Shown here: positions 1-6,169 of the stretch, piece after piece
How positions within the stretch are numbered: the first letter of the stretch is position 1
Layout: each line of letters starts with the position of its first letter
Origin: Bdellovibrionota bacterium
GTDB lineage: Bacteria > Bdellovibrionota > Bdellovibrionia > Bdellovibrionales > Bdellovibrionaceae
DNA length: 64,000 bases
Reading direction: 5' to 3'
Assembly (NCBI GenBank): GCA_963170155.1
Contig: CAUJGP010000014.1
Coordinates: 1 to 64,000 of the forward strand
Program-made: the position numbers and the translations under genes
Notes under the pieces: model-generated
Database searches by the model: none
The model's input: only the letters and a program-made list of their open reading frames with translations
Told to the model about the DNA's origin: nothing

Positions 1-75
1 TTTGCCCAAGGCTATGGCCTCTTCTTTAAACTCTTCTGTAAATTTTCTCTTTACCCCTCTGTCTCTCTCTTCCAC
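1..75 (-). CDS. IS3-family transposase OrfA, N-terminal fragment (cut by window edge)
   Basis: Twenty-five codons are visible, starting at GTG (75-73), 7 bases after a strong GGAGGAG ribosome binding site and just after an in-frame stop. The peptide contains KRKFTEEFKEEAIAL, which matches the opening of the helix-turn-helix (HTH_Tnp_1) domain of IS3/IS911 OrfA proteins. OrfA binds the element's ends and is normally fused by frameshifting to the catalytic OrfB. The rest lies outside the window, so completeness and activity cannot be judged. It overlaps the 3' end of the reading frame at 26-541 in another frame, which supports an insertion into that gene. Confidence 0.6.
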   Translation of the reverse strand, partial: MEERDRGVKRKFTEEFKEEAIALGK

Positions 76-141
76 GATTTACTCCTCCACTTTGGGTTAA
101 ACCGCTTAAACGAGACTGTCCACTAAATTTGGGGAACTCCA
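1..141 (-). mobile_element. IS3-like insertion sequence, partial (left end)
   Basis: The first 141 bases look like one end of an IS3-family element running out of the window. On the minus strand there is a possible terminal inverted repeat from 141 downward (TGGAGTTCCCC, then TTTAGTGGACAG), resembling the TG..CCC...AGTGGACA pattern I recall for IS3-group ends. A ribosome binding site (GGAGGAG) and the start of an orfA-like reading frame follow. The exact boundary at 141 is an inference; the other end is not visible. The element appears to sit inside the 3' part of the neighbouring hypothetical gene. Confidence 0.55.
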
Positions 142-541
142 CTTGTCGGGTGTAGTGAACCAGGTAATTGTACAATTTTTGATTAAACTCATAGATGGCG
201 GCATTGAAGTCGGCTTCGCTATTAAATTCCTTTTGGCTTGGCATTTTAATCATAAAGCTAATTTCTTGTGAAAACTGCCCGTGAGAGTACTGATAACCGC
301 CCACACAGATCCGTATTTCCAACTTAACTTTCATAAATGAGCGGAAGATGTCGATCAACTTGGGCAACATCTCTTCATCGACAATAGTAAATGAGGCATT
401 GTCTAACGAAAATATCAGCCTATCAGAACTTTCAAAATCACCGTGGGCATTAAGTTCCGTCACAAATTCACTGTTCAAGATGGAACTGAATCTATCAGAG
501 GCTTCAGAATCAAGGTCAAATTTACTCGCACCATCACCCAC
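26..541 (-). CDS. Hypothetical island protein, C-terminus probably replaced by IS sequence
   Basis: A 171-codon frame starting with GTG (541) after AGGGGG. I recognise no family. The first roughly 133 residues look like a normal soluble acidic protein (MGDGASKFDLD start, then mixed alpha/beta-type sequence). The last roughly 38 residues are basic and low in complexity (RGRERQRGKEK) and are read from the presumed IS3-like end below position 141. The native C-terminus was therefore probably lost by insertion, and the stop at 26-28 belongs to the IS. It is the last gene of the minus-strand island series after the retropepsin-like gene. Whether the truncated product is made or functional is unknown. 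Confidence 0.5.
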   Translation of the reverse strand: MGDGASKFDLDSEASDRFSSILNSEFVTELNAHGDFESSDRLIFSLDNASFTIVDEEMLPKLIDIFRSFMKVKLEIRICVGGYQYSHGQFSQEISFMIKMPSQKEFNSEADFNAAIYEFNQKLYNYLVHYTRQVEFPKFSGQSRLSGLTQSGGVNRGRERQRGKEKIYRRV

Positions 542-637
542 GCAGTTGATCCCCCTTTACGCTCATCGTGTCGGATATTTCGACACTTTTCTTAAAGGTG
601 ATCTCTGAAGTGCTCGGAGGCAATGCGCCGCGACTAC

Positions 638-1102
638 TTAACTTTGGTCCTGCCTGCGCTTTTGGATTCCCGATGGACTGCCTTCGTCGAAAGTCAGATT
701 GACGACAACGCCATGACGCATTTGAACGGCGAAATACTGAATTAGGTCCATACCGAAGATCGGTTCACTGAGAGACTTTGATATGACCATCGGCCACTCA
801 TCAAAGAGAGTCACCCTGCCATCGGAGCCAGTCACTCGGATTGCAACGGCTGTGGTTGGTTCCTTAACCACACCGTTTGCTGTTTCACTGATCTGATCGC
901 CAAGATAAGGCATTACGTCGTCTAGGCCGAGTCGTTCCATCAATGCCGCCGTGATAACCGACGTGCTGGAGCCAGTGTCGATGAGCGCCCGAACTCTAAT
1001 AAATTCCCCGCTCGGCGAAGCGATTTCAATCATTGCGTAGTTGAGTTCTGATTCAGAATCGTCAGTTGGATATTGTTGTCCATAGTGGGCCAGCTTTTTC
1101 AT
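638..1102 (-). CDS. Retropepsin-like aspartic protease domain protein
   Basis: A 154-residue protein starting at ATG 1102 after GAGAGGT. Residues about 38-50 contain ALIDTGSSTSVI, the catalytic Asp-Thr-Gly-Ser signature of single-domain retropepsins, which act as homodimers. Residues about 112-120 (PIFGMDLI) fit the second conserved strand (hydrophobic-hydrophobic-G-x-D) of this fold. The length fits one protease domain and little else. There is no signal peptide, so it should be cytoplasmic. It lies downstream of the primase gene in the island. Its substrate is unknown; a role in processing an island protein or in host-defence escape would be speculation. Bacterial clan-AA proteases of this type exist, but few are understood. 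Confidence 0.7.
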   Translation of the reverse strand: MKKLAHYGQQYPTDDSESELNYAMIEIASPSGEFIRVRALIDTGSSTSVITAALMERLGLDDVMPYLGDQISETANGVVKEPTTAVAIRVTGSDGRVTLFDEWPMVISKSLSEPIFGMDLIQYFAVQMRHGVVVNLTFDEGSPSGIQKRRQDQS

Positions 1103-1147
1103 TTATACCTCTCATTTGAGTTCGTTACTCATTTAAGATTGTTGCAG

Positions 1148-2278
1148 CTAGAAAAGTTTGACTGGCTTGATCGAAGAAATATCCACGGGGTCTGAGGACG
1201 AAGGAATTAAGGGAGAAGGTCTTCTCTTTGCCCTGAATCTCGTCTCAAAAGTTCTTCCAACCAGTTTATGGCAAGCGGAGCACCACACTATCCTTTTGCT
1301 CACGTTGATAAACGCAGACATGTTGCGGTCTTTTCCGCTTTTGTGGTCGGCCTGATTGGGACAACTCACTGAAAGTTTGCCGTGTCGAATGGACTTCGCG
1401 CTTTTTAGACCGTGATCTTGTATGAATTGCCAGGCAGCGGCCTCCGCCTCACTCAAATCAAGTAACTGCGGAAAATAATCCGCTTCAAATTCCTGCCTTA
1501 ATGGAACGTGGGAGTTCACAACGGGCTTGGAGTCGATCCATTTTTCCAAAGTCGTATTGTCTACTCGTCGTCCGATATAAAGAACACGGACCTCAACAGT
1601 CTCACCGCGCTTATTTGTCCTTAGAGTTCCAGGAAGACGCTCCATTTGGTTAATTCGACCAACGCCGCAATCAATCCAAGACGGCAGGCGCTCGAAGACT
1701 TTTCTGACAGTTCGGTCGAACTCACCACGCCCAATGCTCTTATCAAGTGCGATTCCAATGTGTGGGCCTCGTCCGCCCGTATCCAAGATATAGGAAATGG
1801 GGAGGTTGGTTTCCAAAATCTCTTTGAGCACCGTGATCTTGTCGTCGGGAGTCTTGATCTCCCTGCCATCAGAAAGCGAATCGGCTTCAATAAAAAAAGT
1901 TCGACCGCACTCAAATAACGAAGCTGACAGAGACAATTCCGCTCTGAGATCAGGAATCAAGCGGTCCCACTGCGTCTGGCCTAACGAGACAATCCTTTCC
2001 AAGTAATCTAGCTTTTCTAAGAATGATGACGGCACAGCGTTTGTGCAAAACTGAACGCCAGTGTCGCTATGCTCATTCAACCATACATTGATTACATTGT
2101 CGCTTCCAATTTCAATATACTGAGCATCAGCAGGGTGTTCGTGAGATCGCCTTTTAACCTGGATGCTTTCGCCAGCATCAAAAAGCAACTTAATGAACGC
2201 TGATAGATCTACGCTTTCATGCTGACGGTTCATTAACATCGTCAGCGTCTTTAAGAGTTCGTTTACTTCGTCGGACAT
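1148..2278 (-). CDS. Archaeo-eukaryotic-type primase (AEP) with C-terminal zinc ribbon
   Basis: About 376 residues when started at ATG 2278, which follows AAGGAAGA; an ATG at 2296 sits in front of that ribosome binding site. The middle carries AEP primase motifs: FFIEAD (acidic motif I), GGRGPHIGIAL (the G-x-H motif II) and IDCGVGRINQMERLPGT (motif III region with the RLPGT seen in PrimPol-type enzymes). The C-terminus has a CHC2/DnaG-like zinc ribbon: CPNQADH, then WCSACHK. Such proteins make RNA or DNA primers for replication of plasmids, phages and satellites. Downstream is the retropepsin-like gene; upstream is the VapE-type helicase, its likely partner. No helicase domain is fused to it, so the usual primase-helicase pair is split here. 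Confidence 0.75.
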   Translation of the reverse strand: MSDEVNELLKTLTMLMNRQHESVDLSAFIKLLFDAGESIQVKRRSHEHPADAQYIEIGSDNVINVWLNEHSDTGVQFCTNAVPSSFLEKLDYLERIVSLGQTQWDRLIPDLRAELSLSASLFECGRTFFIEADSLSDGREIKTPDDKITVLKEILETNLPISYILDTGGRGPHIGIALDKSIGRGEFDRTVRKVFERLPSWIDCGVGRINQMERLPGTLRTNKRGETVEVRVLYIGRRVDNTTLEKWIDSKPVVNSHVPLRQEFEADYFPQLLDLSEAEAAAWQFIQDHGLKSAKSIRHGKLSVSCPNQADHKSGKDRNMSAFINVSKRIVWCSACHKLVGRTFETRFRAKRRPSPLIPSSSDPVDISSIKPVKLF

Positions 2279-2321
2279 AAAATTCTTCCTTTGCATGAGC
2301 TATATGAGTGTTGGTGAAATT

Positions 2322-2410
2322 GCTGACGGTTCCGACGGATGAAACACTAACTCAATAGCAGTTTCTTACTTCAATCGTTCGGAGGCCAAACAACCGTCGA
2401 TACCGTCAGC
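2322..2410. repeat. Imperfect inverted repeat with TGACGG/CCGTCA iterations before the primase gene
   Basis: GCTGACGGTTCCGACGG (2322-2338) and CCGTCGATACCGTCAGC (2394-2410) are inverted copies matching at 15 of 17 positions. A further CCGTCAGC follows directly at 2410-2417, so five CCGTC-type units lie in about 95 bases. The stretch separates the helicase gene (stop at 2424) from the primase gene (start at 2278) and holds no gene. It could be an operator, an iteron-type replication origin or a large stem; sequence alone does not decide. Confidence 0.6.
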
Positions 2411-2423
2411 CGTCAGCAAATCT

Positions 2424-3656
2424 TCAAAAAGGAAATGAGTTTTCTTTTTTGTATTTTTGAATGAGATCGAGAGTTGTTCTGGTTATTCGATACCCCTTGT
2501 CGCCATTGTGCCCTTGACGATCTGCCAAATCCTTCATGCCGATATTCTTGATGCGACGATGAAAAGTGTTGCTTGGCTTTTGGCGCTCACCATTTTTCTT
2601 AGCGTACAGGCAATAAACCGCATACATTTCAGAGTTTGAAATGAACTCAACTCTAGCTTCTGGATCGCCTTCCAAAAACTGGAAGTAACCCAAGAAATCT
2701 TCATCGGCGTCAGACAAAACCAGTCTTTCCTGACGAACCTTGATTTCAGTCATATAGGGCGTGATGTACAACTGCTCTCGATTTTCGTCGATGCCTTGCC
2801 AAATTTTGAGCGCATCAAGACTATTCAAAGCGGCCCAATCCATTCTATGCAGCGATTCGATCTCAAAAAATCTGCGCATACCTGTTGAGTCCCGAATCAT
2901 TTCGCTGACGGACCTATTCGTCGCACCAACAAAGGTACAACTTTGGACCACGTTGACGTAAATGTTCGTGCCTAGCTTCCTAGTCTCGAAGGTGTCGGCA
3001 GAGACGATGTTCTTGAGAGCATCAACACTCGTTCGTTCCGCATACTGAAGCTCATCGCAGAACACTACGAAGCCGTCGCGCAGAAAAAGTTTCCATCTGT
3101 CATCCGTGATTTCGGACAACGAAGCGCTTTTGAACCAACCCAAGAGTGGCTTAAAGATTTTTCGTATTGCTTCGGTTTTACCGATTCCCTGAGCGCCACG
3201 AAAAATGACCATCTGATGTTCGTACACTCTTTTGTGAAAGATTTTGCGCTTCACCTGCCAGATCATGTGAGCCAATACAGCAAGCTCGACTTCGTCGCAC
3301 TTACCAGTCGCCCCGATTAGAAATCGCTTTAGCTCATCAAGGTTTTCGCCTGTGCATTTGATGGCGATTTTGATTTCTTCGAGCGCCTCTTGTTTCTTTA
3401 CTTCGAGATACTCCTCAACCGCCTTTACAAGATCTTTTTCTGGAAATCCCTTTATGCGGTCTTCTCGGTCGGACTCGCTGTTAAAATCGCGTAACTGACC
3501 CGTATAGTCCAGCCACATGCCGTTTAGAACCAACGAAAGATCAAAAGACTTGTTTGCTTCGTTGAGAATCAGACTGCCTTGGATTCTTAACTTTTTCAGC
3601 TTGAACCAATACGGAACGAACGCACGAGGGTTAGATAAAATTTCAACGATATTCAT
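2424..3656 (-). CDS. VapE/VirE-type superfamily 3-like helicase-ATPase
   Basis: About 410 residues from ATG 3656, preceded by GGACGAGGTG; the frame is open to 3719 but that part lies inside the ParB-like gene. The central region has a Walker A motif (FRGAQGIGKTEAIRK), a Walker B-like VVFCDELQ and a sensor-like CTFVGATNRS, followed by GMRRFFEIE. This arrangement is typical of the VapE/VirE (PF05272) helicases of prophages and satellite islands. The protein probably unwinds the island origin with the AEP primase encoded next. Only one base separates it from the upstream ParB-like gene, so the two are probably translationally coupled. The N-terminal 110 residues match nothing I recognise. Confidence 0.75.
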   Translation of the reverse strand: MNIVEILSNPRAFVPYWFKLKKLRIQGSLILNEANKSFDLSLVLNGMWLDYTGQLRDFNSESDREDRIKGFPEKDLVKAVEEYLEVKKQEALEEIKIAIKCTGENLDELKRFLIGATGKCDEVELAVLAHMIWQVKRKIFHKRVYEHQMVIFRGAQGIGKTEAIRKIFKPLLGWFKSASLSEITDDRWKLFLRDGFVVFCDELQYAERTSVDALKNIVSADTFETRKLGTNIYVNVVQSCTFVGATNRSVSEMIRDSTGMRRFFEIESLHRMDWAALNSLDALKIWQGIDENREQLYITPYMTEIKVRQERLVLSDADEDFLGYFQFLEGDPEARVEFISNSEMYAVYCLYAKKNGERQKPSNTFHRRIKNIGMKDLADRQGHNGDKGYRITRTTLDLIQKYKKENSFPF

Positions 3657-3657
3657 C

Positions 3658-4530
3658 TTACACCTCGTCCTTGCTGAATTTCTCAAGGAAGCGTTTGGCC
3701 AGAGCCGCAACATCGCCAACTGCGGCTATTGCTTTGTCGTCTGGGACCTGCTCTTTTGTGAGCATCGCATCTAACTCATCAGAAAAATCTATTGCTAGAG
3801 CTTCAAGGCTGGACATTTTGCGGCGGCACATCGTTTTTGCCGTTTCACTCTCCGCACGCACTTCTGACGTTGTAACTGGTTCGACGACCTGATGACTGTC
3901 AATAGAGGACGCTGATACTTCATGGACTGTTGACCCTGTCTCGTTCAATTCAGCTTCGGGTTTGGTTTGTTGCGCCTCTACGCGAGTTTTTTTGGAGAGG
4001 TTCATAACTTGATCTTTGCCGTTTTTAGTGAATTTAGTTGTGGTTCTCTCCGAACCGTTCGGGGTTAGTTCTTTTCTCAGCTTGGAAACAAAGCGATCTG
4101 ATACCCCAGCCAGCTTTGCGAGTTTGCCATCGCTCCAGGTTTTCCATTCGTCATCGTTGAGCAGAAGTTCAACGACTTTATTTTTGTCTTCGTTTGACCT
4201 TCTAAGGCCGACGTTGGTGTCCACACCGATGGCGAACAAAACAGCGTCTCTTCGATTCCCTTGGTGAACTCGAACGGAAATCTCGTTACGTCCGATACTG
4301 CGAGCGGCACTGTAACGATGAAACCCGTTTGCCAGCAAGTAACTTGAGCCATCATAGAAAACGTCAACAGGCGGGAACTCCGCGCCGTCTTGCATCTCTC
4401 TGGCGTATTCAGATATTGTTTCATCGTTGAGTTTGACTCTAACTTGCAAAGCTGAGTCTTGTTTGATTTGGTCCAGCGATAGCATCGTGGACTCTGTAAT
4501 TGTCGTACCTGGAACCTTTATGGCTTCCAT
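3658..4530 (-). CDS. ParB/Spo0J-like nuclease-domain protein
   Basis: A 290-residue protein starting at ATG 4530, 8 bases after GGAGG. Residues about 17-110 form a ParB N-terminal (ParB/sulfiredoxin fold) domain with LLANGFHRYSAA, the counterpart of the GERR-type nucleotide-binding motif. Residues about 125-155 (WSDGKLAKLAGVSDRFVSKLRKEL) look like a helix-turn-helix. The C-terminal third is polar and low in complexity. ParB-like proteins bind specific sites for partition or gene control, and phage and island versions may regulate replication. It heads the coupled pair with the VapE-type helicase. No ParA partner is visible here, so a regulatory or replication role is as likely as partition. 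Confidence 0.75.
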   Translation of the reverse strand: MEAIKVPGTTITESTMLSLDQIKQDSALQVRVKLNDETISEYAREMQDGAEFPPVDVFYDGSSYLLANGFHRYSAARSIGRNEISVRVHQGNRRDAVLFAIGVDTNVGLRRSNEDKNKVVELLLNDDEWKTWSDGKLAKLAGVSDRFVSKLRKELTPNGSERTTTKFTKNGKDQVMNLSKKTRVEAQQTKPEAELNETGSTVHEVSASSIDSHQVVEPVTTSEVRAESETAKTMCRRKMSSLEALAIDFSDELDAMLTKEQVPDDKAIAAVGDVAALAKRFLEKFSKDEV

Positions 4531-4651
4531 ATATGTGCCTCCGTTACGCTGTCAGGAGGCGTAAGAATAAAAAGTGTCCTTACCTGCTAAGGATTGAGCG
4601 ATTTGCCGCCCATATCCCTAACGATAAATTAAATGGGTCTGTGGTTGGTTC

Positions 4652-4674
4652 CGTGGGGAGAAGTCGTAAATTTG
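4652..4674 (+). repeat. 23-bp inverted repeat, left copy
   Basis: This 23-bp sequence (begins CGTGGGGAGAAG, ends AAATTTG) recurs in inverted orientation at 5810-5832 with one mismatch (T versus G at repeat position 16). It lies 5 bases past the stop codon of the unrecognised 4680-5783 gene and about 121 bases upstream of the ParB-like start codon. The two copies bracket exactly one gene. Sequence outside the 23 bp does not match, and no target duplication is evident. Confidence 0.85.
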
Positions 4675-4679
4675 TGGTT

Positions 4680-5783
4680 TCACCACTGATAATCTGTGCG
4701 CTTATTCCGTCTGCTTGGATTGCGCTTTTCAAGGAACTCCAGAAATTCTGGGCTGAGTAGGTTGAGGTTATCACTGCCATTTGAGCCAAAAACTTGGAAC
4801 TTACGGGTGTCGTTTTTCGGATTACCTTTTATCCTGTTCTTAATTCCTGTGCGGTCAAACAAGGGATCAATGTCATAACCCGTCTTCTCCTTCAGTCTCG
4901 CGGAGTCGTCACCGAACATATACTTTAGTTTAGTGGCTAAAAAGTTGTCGAAGTTATCTCGGAAGTAGCGCTCATTTTGGCTATCAAGTTCAAAGTAGGA
5001 ATGAAAGACTGAGTGATACGCCGCTATGAACTCTCTAAAGAATTGGTGCTCATCTGGACGAAGTGAAAAGAGAATTTTTTGTCCTTCGACAACTGGCTTA
5101 GCAAGATAGCGACCTCTTTTCGTTCCATCCTCACCAAAGTATTTTTTGTATCCTTTGATATGTCGATGTTTAATCTTGCCTTTGCCTCCGCTCCCGATTT
5201 CTTCTTCAGCCTCTTTAGCGATGTCATCCTCAAGTTTTGGAGCGTCCTCCAGATCACTCAATATAGAATCAAAAACGGCCTTCTCCAGCCCATATTCAAG
5301 AAACACAGTGGGCCTAGAATAGGAGCCGTCTTCATTTTTTCGATTAACTAAAACCAATGGGTCGTTTTCAATTCGTCCGAATTTTTTGTAAAAATCCAAC
5401 CCATCTTTTTCGCGGTCGTTGCGTGCTTCCGTTAAATCCAATGCGCGTTCAAATTCTTTCGTTTTATCTGCTTCTACTTTTTTTATAAAAGTCTGGATGG
5501 CGCTTAGGTACGCATCGCAAGTTTTGAACTTATTGATCGCCAAATCCTCGTTGATCGGCTCATGCAGAAATTGATTTCCTGTCCAGCGCATAAGCGCCTG
5601 ACGTGCCAAACATTCTAAAACACCATAGTCCTCGTCAGTGAGCATCCATTGCTCTTGTAGCTGTTTTTTGAAGGCATCAGGCTCGACCCAGTCGAACACT
5701 CGAAGATGAATTGGTTGTGATCTATAATGGCGGCTCATAACTCCATGATATTCCAAAAGTTGTATTAAAAAAAGCAGTCTCAT
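4680..5783 (-). CDS. Unrecognised island protein bracketed by 23-bp inverted repeats
   Basis: I do not recognise this protein. The frame is open from 5831, but the first codons lie in the inverted repeat. I chose ATG 5783 (367 residues), 9 bases after GGGAG; ATG 5738 (MSRHYRS start) is an alternative. The protein is soluble, charged and mainly helical by eye. It has no signal peptide or membrane segment. It has an acidic stretch near the middle (LEDAPKLEDDIAKEAEEE) followed by a basic one (GKGKIKHRHIKGYKKY), and many aromatic residues near FFREFIAAYHSVFHSYFEL. No transposase DDE/DEDD pattern, zinc finger or P-loop is obvious. It lies between the ParB-like gene and the divergent zinc-finger and recombinase genes. 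Function unknown; a mobility, replication or regulatory role is possible. Confidence 0.65.
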   Translation of the reverse strand: MRLLFLIQLLEYHGVMSRHYRSQPIHLRVFDWVEPDAFKKQLQEQWMLTDEDYGVLECLARQALMRWTGNQFLHEPINEDLAINKFKTCDAYLSAIQTFIKKVEADKTKEFERALDLTEARNDREKDGLDFYKKFGRIENDPLVLVNRKNEDGSYSRPTVFLEYGLEKAVFDSILSDLEDAPKLEDDIAKEAEEEIGSGGKGKIKHRHIKGYKKYFGEDGTKRGRYLAKPVVEGQKILFSLRPDEHQFFREFIAAYHSVFHSYFELDSQNERYFRDNFDNFLATKLKYMFGDDSARLKEKTGYDIDPLFDRTGIKNRIKGNPKNDTRKFQVFGSNGSDNLNLLSPEFLEFLEKRNPSRRNKRTDYQW

Positions 5784-5809
5784 AATGAGACGCTCCCTAG
5801 CGCAGTCAG

Positions 5810-5832
5810 CAAATTTCCGACTTCTCCCCACG
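5810..5832 (-). repeat. 23-bp inverted repeat, right copy
   Basis: This is the inverted partner of the repeat at 4652-4674, identical at 22 of 23 positions. It lies 27 bases upstream of the chosen start of the unrecognised gene and 37 bases before the divergent zinc-finger gene. It therefore falls in the likely promoter region between two divergent transcription units. Either an operator or a recombination site would fit that position. Confidence 0.85.
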
Positions 5833-5869
5833 CCGACTGAATCCTTTAGTTTTCTGGCTAAATGGATTC

Positions 5870-6169
5870 ATGAACAAGATCGCAGGCAAAAATTCAGAAG
5901 GACCGACGAGCGGGAAAACCTGCTCGGCCTGCGGCGTTTCCAAGCCCGTTAGCGAGTTCTATTCAAAAGGCAATCGCACCGACAGCGCGTGCAAGGGCTG
6001 TCAGACAAAAAAGAAGAGAGCTAAGTATGTAGCCAACAAGAATCAAGATGCCGTTGCTGGACTGAAAGCGGTTCTTGGGATAACCACTCAGGGACTTGGC
6101 AAGCGAATCCGCTCTGAGATCGAAAAGTTAGATGAGGTAATTTTATGTCTGCAAAAATCAAAGCGGTGA
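5870..6169 (+). CDS. Small zinc-finger protein upstream of the recombinase
   Basis: A 99-residue protein starting at ATG 5870; no strong ribosome binding site is visible. Residues 18-45 contain CSACGVSKPVSEFY followed by CKGCQTKKKRAKY, a four-cysteine C-x2-C...C-x2-C knuckle like those at the start of phage HNH/recombination-endonuclease-VII proteins, but the nuclease part is missing. The rest is basic and helical. It overlaps the serine recombinase start by 25 bases, so the two are translationally coupled. The position suggests a DNA-binding accessory or directionality factor for the recombinase. That role is inferred from context only. Confidence 0.6.
   Translation: MNKIAGKNSEGPTSGKTCSACGVSKPVSEFYSKGNRTDSACKGCQTKKKRAKYVANKNQDAVAGLKAVLGITTQGLGKRIRSEIEKLDEVILCLQKSKR

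Noticed and set aside
568-586. GTGTCG/CGACAC hairpin followed by TTTT on the plus strand between two minus-strand genes
   Set aside because: The T-run is on the wrong strand for the genes here and the stem is only 6 bp, so I did not list it as a terminator.
4652-5832. Target site duplication around the 23-bp inverted repeats
   Set aside because: Bases outside the two repeats (ending GGTTC on the left, starting CCGAC on the right) share no direct repeat.
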